Shown here piece after piece: positions 49,599-59,005 of a DNA stretch of 59,005 nucleotides. This DNA comes from Cryptosporangium phraense. GTDB taxonomy: Bacteria; Actinomycetota; Actinomycetes; Mycobacteriales; Cryptosporangiaceae. Each line of letters starts with the position of its first letter. The first letter of the stretch is position 1. Both the position numbers and the translations under genes were made by a program. Location of the stretch: positions 1-59,005 of the forward strand of contig NZ_VIRS01000043.1 in the NCBI RefSeq assembly GCF_006912135.1, given 5' to 3'. The notes beneath the pieces are model-generated. The model searched no databases. It saw nothing but the letters and a program-made list of their open reading frames with translations, and was not told the DNA's origin.

Positions 49599-51298
49599 AG
49601 GTGGAAGCCGACGTCGACGCCGATGCGTTCCAGGTGCGCGGCCAGCGCGTCGAGGTCCTCGGCTTCGTCGTCCGGCTCCAGTTCGAGCACGCCGAGGACG
49701 TCGCCCGTCCCCCGCAGGACGGTCGCCAGACCGGTCGCCGTCCGGACCGGGGCCGGGTCACCCGAGGCCCAGGCCGCGCCGGCGAGGCCCTCGCCGTACC
49801 CGAGCCGACGGCCGGACCCGTCCCCGGGCCCGGCCGAGTCGGCCATCAGGCGCAGCGCGGCCGCCGTGGGCCCGGTGGCGGGCTCGACCACCCACAGTCG
49901 GACGCGGAAGCGCCGGGGCGTGCCGGCCACGGTCTCGACGATCCGCTGGGCGGTCGTCGGCGAGTAGCCCTCGTGCAGCAGCAGCCGCGCGACCGCGAGT
50001 TCGTCCCGGCGTAGGCGCTGCTCGCGATGGGTGTCGGTCACGTCCCGGAGCGCCACGACCGCGCCGGTGGCCTCGCTGCCGACCATGATCCGCTCGGCGT
50101 TGGCGAGAAAGTACCGGGTCGGCTTACCCGGACTGACCAGCGCCATCTCGGCGTCCCGCACGATCTCGCCGGCCAGCGCCCGCATGCTCGGGAGGTCGGC
50201 CTGCTCCATCCGGTCGCCGGTCTCGTGCCGGGCGCTGGTCCGGAGCAGGGCGATGGTCTCCGCGAACGACCGCTCCTCGCCGTCGGCCAGGCTCAGCAGC
50301 GCCGGGTTGCCGAACAGCGGGCGCCCGTTCTGGTCGCAGGCGAACACCGCGGTGTCCAGGCTGTTCAGCACCGCCTGCAGCAGCCCGTCGCGGCGGTCGG
50401 CGTCCGCCTCGGCGTCGAACCGGCCGGACGCGTCCAACATGGACACGCAGAGCCGGGAGCCGTCGGCGCTCGGCACCGCGCGGATCGAGGCGTCGACCGG
50501 GAGCCGCTGACCGTCCCGGGTCGTCGCCCAGACCGTGTGGCGCCGGGCCTGGCCGCGCTGGGCCGGCGGCAGCGTGGCCAGCGTCGCCAGCACGGCCCGG
50601 ATCGTCACCGCGTCCCGGTCCGGGAACAGCAGCGAGTGCAGCGAACAGCCCATCGCCTGCTGCCGGGTCCAGCCGAAGGTCGAGGTCGCGGCCGCGTTCC
50701 AGGCCAGGATCGCGCCGTCGCCGTCCACCACCACGAACGCCTCGGCCAGCGCGTCCAACAACGGAACGAGGTCGAGCAGGTTGACGGTGAGCTCGGACGC
50801 GACCCCGGCCACGCCGGGCAGCAGACCGGTCGTGGCCGCGACGCCCTCCAGCGCGGCGCGCTGGGAGGCGCTCCACTCGCGCGGGACCGCGTCGAGCGCG
50901 CAGACGCTCCCGACGACGGCGCCGTCGGCGCCGAGCAGCGGGACGCCGGCGAACGCGCCGAGGCCCAGATAGGACACGACGGCCGCGCCCTCGGCGCGGT
51001 GGTCGGTGACCGCGTCGGAGATCCACACCGGACGGCCGGACGAGACGACCGTGCGGCAGAGCGAGTCGTCGACGGCGATCCGGCGGGTGAGCGCGAAGAC
51101 GCCGCCGATGCCGTGCAGGCCGACCAGGCGGTCCCACTCACCGTCCACGAGCGACACGACGCCGATCGGGGCGTTCGCGACGCGGGCCGCCGCCCCGGCC
51201 ACCGCGTCCATCGAGAGCGGCACGCCGGTGAGGACTGCGGTGGCACGACCGACGGCCGCGAGACGCCGTTCGTCGTAGAGGTCGCCGTCTTGGCTCAT
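49520..51298 (-). CDS. GAF-PAS-PAS-GAF sensory protein without output domain
   Basis: 592 aa. GAF1 (residues 8-150) includes GVVSLVDGEWDRLVGLHG and DDSLCRTVVSSGRPVWISDA. PAS1 (178-290) includes AFVVVDGDGAILAWNAAATSTFGW. PAS2 (305-420) includes LDTAVFACDQNGRPLFGNPAL. GAF2 (430-575) is more divergent. After it the reading frame ends in a low-complexity tail without a kinase, PP2C, GGDEF or HTH domain. This sensor is therefore truncated or acts through a partner. The last 79 bp lie antisense to the end of the esterase gene, and the final 25 residues look non-conserved, which is consistent with loss of the original C-terminus. Confidence 0.85.
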   Translation of the reverse strand: MSQDGDLYDERRLAAVGRATAVLTGVPLSMDAVAGAAARVANAPIGVVSLVDGEWDRLVGLHGIGGVFALTRRIAVDDSLCRTVVSSGRPVWISDAVTDHRAEGAAVVSYLGLGAFAGVPLLGADGAVVGSVCALDAVPREWSASQRAALEGVAATTGLLPGVAGVASELTVNLLDLVPLLDALAEAFVVVDGDGAILAWNAAATSTFGWTRQQAMGCSLHSLLFPDRDAVTIRAVLATLATLPPAQRGQARRHTVWATTRDGQRLPVDASIRAVPSADGSRLCVSMLDASGRFDAEADADRRDGLLQAVLNSLDTAVFACDQNGRPLFGNPALLSLADGEERSFAETIALLRTSARHETGDRMEQADLPSMRALAGEIVRDAEMALVSPGKPTRYFLANAERIMVGSEATGAVVALRDVTDTHREQRLRRDELAVARLLLHEGYSPTTAQRIVETVAGTPRRFRVRLWVVEPATGPTAAALRLMADSAGPGDGSGRRLGYGEGLAGAAWASGDPAPVRTATGLATVLRGTGDVLGVLELEPDDEAEDLDALAAHLERIGVDVGFHLYRSTFSRRNSSARASSNGPPPSWPL

Positions 51299-51377
51299 CA
51301 GGAGTGCCGTTCGGCTGGCGGGTGGAAATCGATGTCACCGTAGCATCATTTACGGTGTTTCCAACCGCTTGTCCGTT

Positions 51378-53726
51378 TTACTGGGTCCGTAGCTCGACCG
51401 CAGTGGCGGGCGCTTCGTGCGCGCGGGCACGCGCGGCCACCGGATGCGCCTGCGTCGGGGCCGACGTCTCCCACGGGCCCAGCCGCTCGAACAGATCGGC
51501 CAGCGCACCCATCGCGGCCAACAGGATCAGCGGGAACACCGGGCCGAACTGCCGGGCGCCGGCCGGGACGCCGGTCGCCACCTCGTACGCGATCGCGGCG
51601 ACGATCCCCCCGAGCGCGAGCGCGGCCAGCGGGTCCTTCGCCGCCCGCACCGGGGTCGCGACGATCGCGAGGACGAGCACCGCACAGAGCACGGCGTCCA
51701 CGGACACCGTCGTGAGGTCGGCCGGGAGCAGGCCGTCGATCCCCGGGGTCCCGAGGTAGCGGGCATCGGCGGGCCGGAACACCGTTCCGAGCGCGACCAT
51801 CGCCCCGGCCAGTCCGGTGGCGACTGCGAGGTACGGCAGCCACGGGTTCCGGATCGACCGCACGCCGCCGAACAGCCAGGCCACGCCCAGCGCACCGAGG
51901 ATCGCCACGGCCGGTGCCCGCGAGGCCAGCAGCAGCGCGACGAGCACCCCGAACCAGACCAGCGCCCGGCGGCTCCGCGGCCCGTCGAGCGGGAGCGTGA
52001 ACACGCAGGCGGCGCAGAGCGCGATCGCCAGCATGTCGGCCGAGCCGGACAGCGCCGAGACCGCGATCAGGTCGCAGAGCGCGAACGTCACGCCGGTGAC
52101 GGCTCCGGCGAGCGCACCCCACCGCCGCGCGGCGAAGTACGTCAGCAGGCCGACCGTCGCCAGGAACGCGAGCACCGGGACGACGAGCAGGCCGGGCGCA
52201 CCGAGCACCGCGACGAACGGGGCCGAGAGCAACGGGTAGGTCAGGTTCGGATCGGCCGACCCGTGCACCGCGAACAGGTTGGCCGGCCAGCAGGAGCCGC
52301 CGGTGCACCCGGTGGCGAAGAACGGCTGCGACGACAGCTGGTCGTACGTCCGGGTGGTCGCCTCGGCCGGCGAGAATCCGAGGAACCGGTACGCCCAGGC
52401 CAGGTGGTACAGGCTCGTCCGTCCGTAGAACGACGACGAGCTGGCGAAGACGGCCAGGCAGGTGGCCGTCACGACGCCGACCGTCACCCAGGCATGGACG
52501 GGAAGCCCGACCGCCCACCGCGACCGCGGCGGATCCCCGGACTCCGGAGGCCCGGACTCCGGAGGCGCAGCCTCCGACGACCGGGACGGGCGACGGCGGA
52601 CCGGCCCCCACAGGTCGGCGAGCAGCGCGACGACCGCGAGCACCAGGATCGGGACGATCGGCGCGTGGTACCGGAATCCGGCCGGCCAGAACTCGAAGAC
52701 GTTGATCGCGCTCACGACCAGGAACGCCCCGGCGGCCAGCGCCGAGATCTCGCTCCGGAACCGCCAGACGACCGCGACCAGCGCACCGACCAGCAACACG
52801 ATCAGCGGCAGGTCGGCCTTCATGCGATCCAGGTCGGAGTGGATCACGAACCAGGTGACGTCCGGGATCGCCGCCACCCCGCGGACCCCGAAGTACTGCT
52901 CGGCCAGGTCGTCGAACCGCTCGCTCAGCGACAGGTCGTCGCCGGCGAACAGCAGCGGCGTCACCAGCATCTGCACCAGCAGCACGGCCAGCCCGACCGC
53001 GTTGCCCCAGAACGCGAACGGCAGCCACGGATTCCGCAGGGACCGGTCGCGGATCGCCACCAGCAGCCAGGCCGCCCCCACCGCGGCCGGCAGCGCGACC
53101 GCGAACTGCCGGTTCAACAGCCCGACGACGACCAGCACGACGTACCAGATCACGTCCCGCCGACTCGCCCGCCGGGCCAGCGGCAGCAGCAGCAACGGCA
53201 CCGCGACCAGCGCGAACGCCGGCCCCTCGGTCTGCGCGACGACGCTCCACCGGGACACGAAGATCGGCAGCAGCATCATCGCCCCGGCGACCAGCGCCCA
53301 CCGCTGGCCCCACAGCCGCGAGGCCAGCACGACGGTCGCGAGCACGGCCAGCGCGTACCCGACGATCGGCGCGACGAGCATCCCGCTCGGGCCGAACAGC
53401 CAGACGAACGGCGCCGAGAGCACCGGCAGCAGCAGCCGCGGCCCGACGACGATCGCGTACTGGCCGGTGAAGAAGCTGGTCCGGAAGTCCGGCCGCCAGC
53501 ACGTCCAGCAGTTCACCAGGCCGGGATCGTCGTGCAGGTAGTCGTACGAGAGCTGGGCCGCGTCGGCCGGGGAGTGGCCGAGGTACCAGTACGTCCAGGC
53601 CAGGTAGATCCGCGAGTCCGGGCCGTACTGCGGGTTCGTCGCCAGCGCGAGCACCACCGCGAGCACGCAGAGCGCACCGAGGAGCAACCAGCCACGGAGG
53701 GTCAGGGCAGTACGGAGCGCCTTCAT
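51378..53726 (-). CDS. Large membrane protein with two homologous halves
   Basis: 782 aa and about 20 hydrophobic helices. Residues 38-140 and 438-537 align: RIYLAWTYWYLGHSPADAA versus SLYHLAWAYRFLGFSPAEAT, YDYLHDDPG versus YDQLSSQPF, LLPVLSAPFVWLFGPSGMLV versus TYPLLSAPFVAVLGAPGLLV, and later SLRNPWLPF versus SIRNPWLPY. Each half has a Cys-pair loop (CWTCWRP; CTGGSCWPA). The folds suggest GT-C-like or mannosyltransferase-like membrane enzymes, but I find no certain catalytic motif. The middle linker (381-405) is Pro/Glu/Ser-rich with a PESG repeat. It may be a fused pair of once-separate proteins. Confidence 0.83.
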   Translation of the reverse strand: MKALRTALTLRGWLLLGALCVLAVVLALATNPQYGPDSRIYLAWTYWYLGHSPADAAQLSYDYLHDDPGLVNCWTCWRPDFRTSFFTGQYAIVVGPRLLLPVLSAPFVWLFGPSGMLVAPIVGYALAVLATVVLASRLWGQRWALVAGAMMLLPIFVSRWSVVAQTEGPAFALVAVPLLLLPLARRASRRDVIWYVVLVVVGLLNRQFAVALPAAVGAAWLLVAIRDRSLRNPWLPFAFWGNAVGLAVLLVQMLVTPLLFAGDDLSLSERFDDLAEQYFGVRGVAAIPDVTWFVIHSDLDRMKADLPLIVLLVGALVAVVWRFRSEISALAAGAFLVVSAINVFEFWPAGFRYHAPIVPILVLAVVALLADLWGPVRRRPSRSSEAAPPESGPPESGDPPRSRWAVGLPVHAWVTVGVVTATCLAVFASSSSFYGRTSLYHLAWAYRFLGFSPAEATTRTYDQLSSQPFFATGCTGGSCWPANLFAVHGSADPNLTYPLLSAPFVAVLGAPGLLVVPVLAFLATVGLLTYFAARRWGALAGAVTGVTFALCDLIAVSALSGSADMLAIALCAACVFTLPLDGPRSRRALVWFGVLVALLLASRAPAVAILGALGVAWLFGGVRSIRNPWLPYLAVATGLAGAMVALGTVFRPADARYLGTPGIDGLLPADLTTVSVDAVLCAVLVLAIVATPVRAAKDPLAALALGGIVAAIAYEVATGVPAGARQFGPVFPLILLAAMGALADLFERLGPWETSAPTQAHPVAARARAHEAPATAVELRTQ

Positions 53727-53820
53727 CGATTCGGAAGGCTAGGCGTCGCGAGGGCAATACCTCGTCCCCGCGCCGTCGAGTTCGCAGGAAGTACAGGAGA
53801 TGTTCGCCCCGGCGGACCGA

Positions 53821-53838
53821 TGTAAGAGATTCTTGACA
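53821..53838. promoter_or_regulatory. XRE operator-like site 1
   Basis: TGTAAGAGATTCTTGACA follows the pattern TGTNAAG-N4-CTTNACA imperfectly. It overlaps a TTGACA box (53833-53838) usable as a -35. It is 60 bp upstream of the membrane protein start. Confidence 0.6.
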
Positions 53839-53867
53839 TCATGTCGGCTCCGCCTGACACTCGTCTG

Positions 53868-53885
53868 TGTCAAGGATGCTTTACA
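53868..53885. promoter_or_regulatory. XRE operator-like site 2
   Basis: TGTCAAGGATGCTTTACA has the symmetric pattern TGTNAAG-N4-CTTNACA. It ends one base before the CGGAGG ribosome site. Together with site 1 it forms a 9-bp inverted repeat at its outer ends (CCGATGTAA at 53817-53825, TTACATCGG at 53881-53889). Confidence 0.62.
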
Positions 53886-53897
53886 TCGGAGGTTGCC

Positions 53898-54326
53898 GTG
53901 ACCCTCACGGAGAAGCGAGCCTGGATACGGCTGGTCGTCGCCGTGGTCACCTACGCGCTCTACGCCGGGCTGGTCCTCAGCCGGGCCGACGGGCGGGCCC
54001 TCGCCGACGTGTCGTACGCCGGGCCGCTGCTGGCCACGATCGGGGCGTCGATCCTCGCCTCGATCGTGCTCGAGGTCGGGCTGGCGATCGTCACGCCCGG
54101 AGCATCCCGCGCCATCGACGTCCGCGACCGGGAGATCTCCCGGCTCGGCGAGCACGTCGGCCAGTCGTTCGTCGTGATCGGCGGCGTCGCCGCGATGCTC
54201 ATGGCGTTGGCCGACTGGGACCGTTTCTGGATCGCCAACGTCGTCTACCTGTGCTTCGTCCTCTCGGCCGTGCTGGGTGGCGTGACCAAGGTGATCGTGT
54301 ACCGGAGGCCCTTCCCGCAATGGTGA
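53898..54326 (+). CDS. Small membrane protein paired with XRE regulator
   Basis: 142 aa with four TM helices (residues 9-28, 36-58, 92-110 and 115-134), separated by a cytosolic acidic-basic loop AIDVRDREISRLGEHVGQS. The arrangement resembles DUF2178-like membrane proteins encoded with a small XRE regulator, which is a common pairing. The start is GTG 53898, with CGGAGG 5 bp upstream. The 3' end overlaps the XRE gene by 7 bp. I infer that it is sensed or expressed with that regulator. Confidence 0.8.
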   Translation: MTLTEKRAWIRLVVAVVTYALYAGLVLSRADGRALADVSYAGPLLATIGASILASIVLEVGLAIVTPGASRAIDVRDREISRLGEHVGQSFVVIGGVAAMLMALADWDRFWIANVVYLCFVLSAVLGGVTKVIVYRRPFPQW

Positions 54327-54538
54327 AACCGACCCGAGTGACGAACTCGATCCGCGCCCTCCGGTTCGCCCGGGACGAGATGACGCAGGCCGATCTGGCC
54401 GACCGCATCGGCGTGACCAGGCAGACCGTCATCGCCATCGAGCAGGGCCGGTACTCGCCGTCGCTGGAGATGGCCTTCCGCATCGCCCGCGTGTTCGACG
54501 TCCCCCTCGACGACGTTTTCCACTACCCGGAGGAATGA
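54320..54538 (+). CDS. Small XRE-family (YgzD-type) transcriptional regulator
   Basis: 72 aa, consisting almost entirely of one HTH_3 domain: TNSIRALRFARDEMTQADLADRIGVTRQTVIAIEQGRYSPSLEMAFRIARVFDVPLDDVF in short segments. Such stand-alone regulators often autoregulate operons with a membrane protein. The pattern TGTNAAG-N4-CTTNACA seen twice upstream of the operon resembles sites I recall for this regulator type, so binding there is likely but inferred. ATG 54320 overlaps the preceding stop. The oxidoreductase gene starts 1 bp after its stop. Confidence 0.93.
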   Translation: MVKPTRVTNSIRALRFARDEMTQADLADRIGVTRQTVIAIEQGRYSPSLEMAFRIARVFDVPLDDVFHYPEE

Positions 54539-54539
54539 C

Positions 54540-55514
54540 ATGAAGGCGTGTACCCGCGACACCTACGGCGAAGCCGACGTACTCGCGGTCCGCGACGTCG
54601 ACACCCCCACCCCGGCCGCCGACGAGGTCCTCGTTCAGGTGCGGGCCAGCAGCAACGACCGCGGGGTCTGGCACCTGATGACCGGCCGCCCCTATCTGAT
54701 GCGCCCGTTCACCGGGCTGCGCGCCCCGAAGGTGCGGGTGCTCGGCCGGGCGTTCGCCGGCACGGTGACCGCGGTCGGCCCGAACGTCACCCGGTTCGGG
54801 CCCGGCGACGCGGTGTTCGGCACCAGCGGCCACGGCACCTGGGCCGAGTACACGGCCGCGCCCGAGAAACTGGTGGCGCCGATGCCGGCGAACGTCAGCC
54901 CCGAGCAGGCGGCCGCGGCCGTGATCTCCGGCGTCACCGCCTTACAGGCCCTGCGCGACACCGCGAAGCTCCGGCCCGGCCAGCACGTGCTCGTGATCGG
55001 CGCGGCCGGCGGGGTCGGCTCGTTCGCGGTGATGATCGCCAAGTCGATGGGCGCCACGGTCACCGGGGTGTGCAGCACGTCGAAGGTCGACCTGGTGCGC
55101 TCGCTCGGCGCCGACGACGTCGTCGACTACACCCGCGAGGAGGTCGACGCCCGTGGCCCGCGGTACGACGTCGTCGTCGACACGGCGGGCAACCGTCCGC
55201 TCTCGCTGCTCGCCCGCGCGCTGACGCCGGACGGGACGGTCGCCCTGGTCGGCGGCGAGGACAAGCAGGGCCTGCTGCTGCACGGCTTCGAACGTCAGCT
55301 GTTCGCGCCGCTCACCGGGCTGCGCCACCGCAGGACCATGCGCAACGTCCTGACCCGCGAGAACGCGGCCGACCTGGCCGCGCTCGGCGAGCTGATGTCG
55401 TCCGGCGCGGTGACGCCGGCGATCGTCCACACGTATCCGCTGGCCGACGCGCCCGAGGCCATGCGCTACCTGGCCGCGGGCCACCCGGCCGGCAAGGTCG
55501 TGATCACGGTCTGA
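54540..55514 (+). CDS. Zinc-independent MDR-type NAD(P)-dependent quinone oxidoreductase
   Basis: 324 aa. The medium-chain reductase fold has a GroES-like N-terminus (DEVLVQVRASSNDRGVWHLM, GRAFAGTVTAVGPNVTRF) and a Rossmann domain with the NADPH-binding VLVIGAAGGVGSFAVMIAKSMGA. There is no structural zinc Cys cluster, so it belongs to the quinone oxidoreductase/zeta-crystallin-like subgroup. The GGAGGAA ribosome site lies inside the end of the XRE gene. It is the third gene of an apparent operon with the membrane protein and XRE regulator. Its stop is directly adjacent to the convergent kinase stop. Confidence 0.92.
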   Translation: MKACTRDTYGEADVLAVRDVDTPTPAADEVLVQVRASSNDRGVWHLMTGRPYLMRPFTGLRAPKVRVLGRAFAGTVTAVGPNVTRFGPGDAVFGTSGHGTWAEYTAAPEKLVAPMPANVSPEQAAAAVISGVTALQALRDTAKLRPGQHVLVIGAAGGVGSFAVMIAKSMGATVTGVCSTSKVDLVRSLGADDVVDYTREEVDARGPRYDVVVDTAGNRPLSLLARALTPDGTVALVGGEDKQGLLLHGFERQLFAPLTGLRHRRTMRNVLTRENAADLAALGELMSSGAVTPAIVHTYPLADAPEAMRYLAAGHPAGKVVITV

Positions 55515-57113
<1,599 letters not shown>

Positions 57114-57334
57114 CCGATGGTTCCCATCACGTCGAAATGGTCAATGCAGCTGGATAACAACTCGATCAAACACCAAGTTGGAAGCGCTTACCGCAAGAAT
57201 CGAGTTTCAGATAGTGCCGTACGACACCTCAGCACACAATTATTGTTCTACGCGTCAGTACTATTACTGAGGGTGAGTGCCCAATAGCCGACAGATGCGT
57301 GCACGGGGCAACACCGAGCGATTGGATCGGGCGT
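57114..57334. other. Divergent promoter region between kinase and flavoprotein genes
   Basis: 221 bp, clearly richer in A/T than the flanks. TATTAC/TACTAT-like steps near 57258-57268 could be a -10 for the flavoprotein gene, but no -35 at good spacing was found. It contains no convincing ORF. Confidence 0.45.
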
Positions 57335-58852
57335 ATGACCGGTTCCGCCGTAAACCGCCGAAAGTTCCTCGCGCTCGGTGCCCTGGCTGGGGTGGCCGCG
57401 TGCGGTCGAGCCGCGGCTCCGCCGAGTTCTGGCGCTGCGTCGGCGTCGGTGGCGGCGTCGGGATCGGCGCCTGTTGCCGCGCCGGTGAAGGCGGCAGGGG
57501 CTGGTGTCGACCTCCCCGGGCTGCGGCGGGCGTTGCACGGCAAGTTGCTGCTGCCGGGCGACGGCGGCTACGCGTCCGCGGCCACGCCGTTCAACACCGC
57601 GCTCGGCACCCGGAAGCCGGCTGCGATCGCTCTGGTCGCCGACGCCACCGACGTCCGGACGGTCGTCACGAAGGCCGGCGGCCGCGGGGTTCCGCTCGCC
57701 GCCCGCTCCGGCGGCCACAGCTACCCGGGTTACTCGACGCCCACCGGCGGCCTCGTCGTCGACGTCGGTGCGCTGAAGAAGATCACGGTCCGCGCGGACA
57801 ACACCGCGGTCGTCGGTGCGGGCGCCCGGCTCATCGACGTCTACACCGCGCTGGCCGCCCACGGCCGGGCGATACCGGCCGGCTCGTGCCCCACCGTCGG
57901 CATCGGTGGCAGCACGCTCGGCGGCGGCCTCGGCGTGGTGGCCCGCGCCTACGGCCTGACCTGCGACCACCTGCGGTCGGCGACGATCGTCACCGCCGAC
58001 GGCGAGATCCGCACCGCCGACGCCAACCACGACGCCGACCTGTTCTGGTCGCTGCGCGGTGGCGGCGGCGGCAACAGCGGCATCGTCACCGAGTTCACTT
58101 TCGACACCGTTCCCGCGCCGAACGTCACGATCTTCACGCTGCGCTTCCCGGCTGCGTCGTCCGCGCGTGTCCTCGCGTCCTGGGCGGCCTGGATGGGGGC
58201 GGCGCCGCAGCGGCTGACGTCGCTCTGCGCGATCACCGCGGCCGCCACGCCGACCAACCGCGTCACCGGCACCTGGACCGGCTCGACCGCCGGGCTGGAC
58301 GCCCAGCTGGCGGCGCTGATCTCCGCGGTGGGCACCCCGCCGACGTCCCGGACGAAGAGCACGCACACGTGGCTGGACGCCATGCGCTCGTTCGCCGGCT
58401 GCCTGAGCAAGACGACCGACGCGTGCCGGGTGGTCCGTCCGGAGCCGTTCCGGGCCGCGTCCAGGCTGGTCGAGAAGCCGCTGAACGCCGCGGTGGCGAC
58501 GAAGGTCGTCGACGTCGTACGACGGCAGTCCGGCATGGTGCTGCTGTTCGACGCCCTGGGCGGCGCGGTCGGCGCGCCGGCGCCGGGTGACACCGCGTTC
58601 GTGCACCGCCGAGCGACCGCGTCGGTGCAGATCTACAGCGGACGGGCGAGCAGCGCGGGGGCGGTGAACGCGGTTCAGAATGCGCTGCGGCCGCTGGTGG
58701 GAGGTGGGGCTTACGTGAACTATTTGAACGCCGATCAGGCCGATTGGGGTGCTGCCTATTACGGGGCGAACCTCCCGCGTCTGCGCACGGTGGTGAGGCA
58801 TTTCGACCCGCAGGGAGTCTTCACGTTCCCCCAGTCGGTTCTGAAGGCTTAG
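57335..58852 (+). CDS. Tat-exported BBE-type FAD-dependent oxidase
   Basis: 505 aa. The N-terminus NRRKFLALGALAGVAACG is a twin-arginine signal ending in a lipobox, so an exported lipoprotein is expected. A Ser/Ala linker precedes the FAD-binding domain. It holds both covalent-flavin residues of the berberine-bridge family: His in RSGGHSYPG and Cys in GSCPTVGIGGSTLGGGLG. The C-terminal BBE segment YVNYLNADQADWGAAYYGAN followed by HFDPQGVF is intact. Such oxidases act on sugars, alcohols or alkaloids, releasing hydrogen peroxide. ATG 57335 is chosen because it places the RR motif correctly. The substrate is unknown. Confidence 0.94.
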   Translation: MTGSAVNRRKFLALGALAGVAACGRAAAPPSSGAASASVAASGSAPVAAPVKAAGAGVDLPGLRRALHGKLLLPGDGGYASAATPFNTALGTRKPAAIALVADATDVRTVVTKAGGRGVPLAARSGGHSYPGYSTPTGGLVVDVGALKKITVRADNTAVVGAGARLIDVYTALAAHGRAIPAGSCPTVGIGGSTLGGGLGVVARAYGLTCDHLRSATIVTADGEIRTADANHDADLFWSLRGGGGGNSGIVTEFTFDTVPAPNVTIFTLRFPAASSARVLASWAAWMGAAPQRLTSLCAITAAATPTNRVTGTWTGSTAGLDAQLAALISAVGTPPTSRTKSTHTWLDAMRSFAGCLSKTTDACRVVRPEPFRAASRLVEKPLNAAVATKVVDVVRRQSGMVLLFDALGGAVGAPAPGDTAFVHRRATASVQIYSGRASSAGAVNAVQNALRPLVGGGAYVNYLNADQADWGAAYYGANLPRLRTVVRHFDPQGVFTFPQSVLKA

Positions 58853-59005
58853 CTGTTGCCCCTTGGTGGGGGGCTTCGGCGTGTTCGCGGGGTGGCCGCC
58901 GAGGCCGGCGGTGTCGGCTTGGGTGGTTGGGTGCGCCTAGGGATCGGTGCAGTCCCGGCAGCGGCCGGGATACGCGGCCACCCGCCCGCGGCGTGGCGCG
59001 GCTGC
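58853..59005. other. End of window, no gene seen
   Basis: 153 bp after the flavoprotein stop. It contains a short GC hairpin near 58859-58881 (GCCCC/GGGGC) and a 7-bp stem TCCCGGC/GCCGGGA near 58953-58970, either of which could terminate transcription. No ORF of note. Confidence 0.35.

Noticed and set aside
51417-53825. 802-aa plus-strand frame opposite the large membrane protein
   Set aside because: It is Arg/Gln/Glu/His-rich, without hydrophobic core or motifs, while the minus frame gives regular TM helices and internal homology.

Overview
The window is about 70% G+C, with strongly G/C-biased third codon positions. It carries many actinobacterial family markers: a compact Lsr2, a PF04672 S-adenosylmethionine methyltransferase, a SigE-type ECF sigma factor paired with a one-TM protein, a PknA/B-like kinase, an actinobacterial HelD, and polyprenol-phosphate-mannose glycosylation genes. 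I read it as the chromosome of a filamentous or soil actinobacterium, possibly of the Cryptosporangium/Frankia type. The genus is a guess. I see no rRNA, tRNA, CRISPR array, insertion sequence or phage gene.

Layout. 0.3-6.3 kb: a GAF histidine kinase, a double-domain universal stress protein, a 57-aa small protein, the RNA-polymerase recycling motor HelD and a DUF389 membrane protein. 6.4-9.9 kb: a secreted protein with an Asp8 tract and a His/Trp/Cys tail, a long regulatory gap, lsr2, a stand-alone receiver, and YggT preceded by a 13-codon start-stop-coupled ORF. 9.9-13.8 kb: two divergently transcribed secreted proteins (FG-GAP propeller; papain plus three IPT domains), then a 99-bp imperfect inverted-repeat element. 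13.8-19.3 kb: a polyamine-type ABC operon facing a GntR regulator and a Cache-domain protein, with a 14-bp palindrome between them. 20.8-27.9 kb: a GH5 enzyme divergent from a tightly overlapping five-gene operon (exosortase-like membrane protein, processive GT2, GT-C, Dol-P-Man synthase, GtrA). It looks like an envelope glycan or glycolipid system.

28-40 kb: a NYN nuclease, a frameshifted gene remnant, a subtilisin without signal peptide, DedA, an esterase, murB, two GT2 enzymes, YccF, a TDT/SLAC1 transporter with divergent LysR, and a lamin-tail protein. 41.2-42.2 kb: about 1 kb of degenerate minisatellite. 42.4-49.6 kb: GH18-like protein, SAM methyltransferase, sigma factor with membrane partner, APC permease and TetR around a 23-bp palindrome, and an acetyl-xylan-esterase-like hydrolase. 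49.5-59 kb: a GAF-PAS-PAS-GAF protein without output domain, an internally duplicated 782-aa membrane protein, a membrane protein/XRE/oxidoreductase operon with two operator-like repeats, a Ser/Thr kinase, and a Tat-exported BBE-type flavoprotein.

The most unusual items are the exosortase-like protein lacking its cysteine at the head of the glycosyltransferase operon, the duplicated-half membrane protein, the inverted-repeat element at 12.8 kb, the minisatellite, the paired XRE operators, and four convergent gene pairs whose 3' coding ends overlap by 23 to 81 bp.
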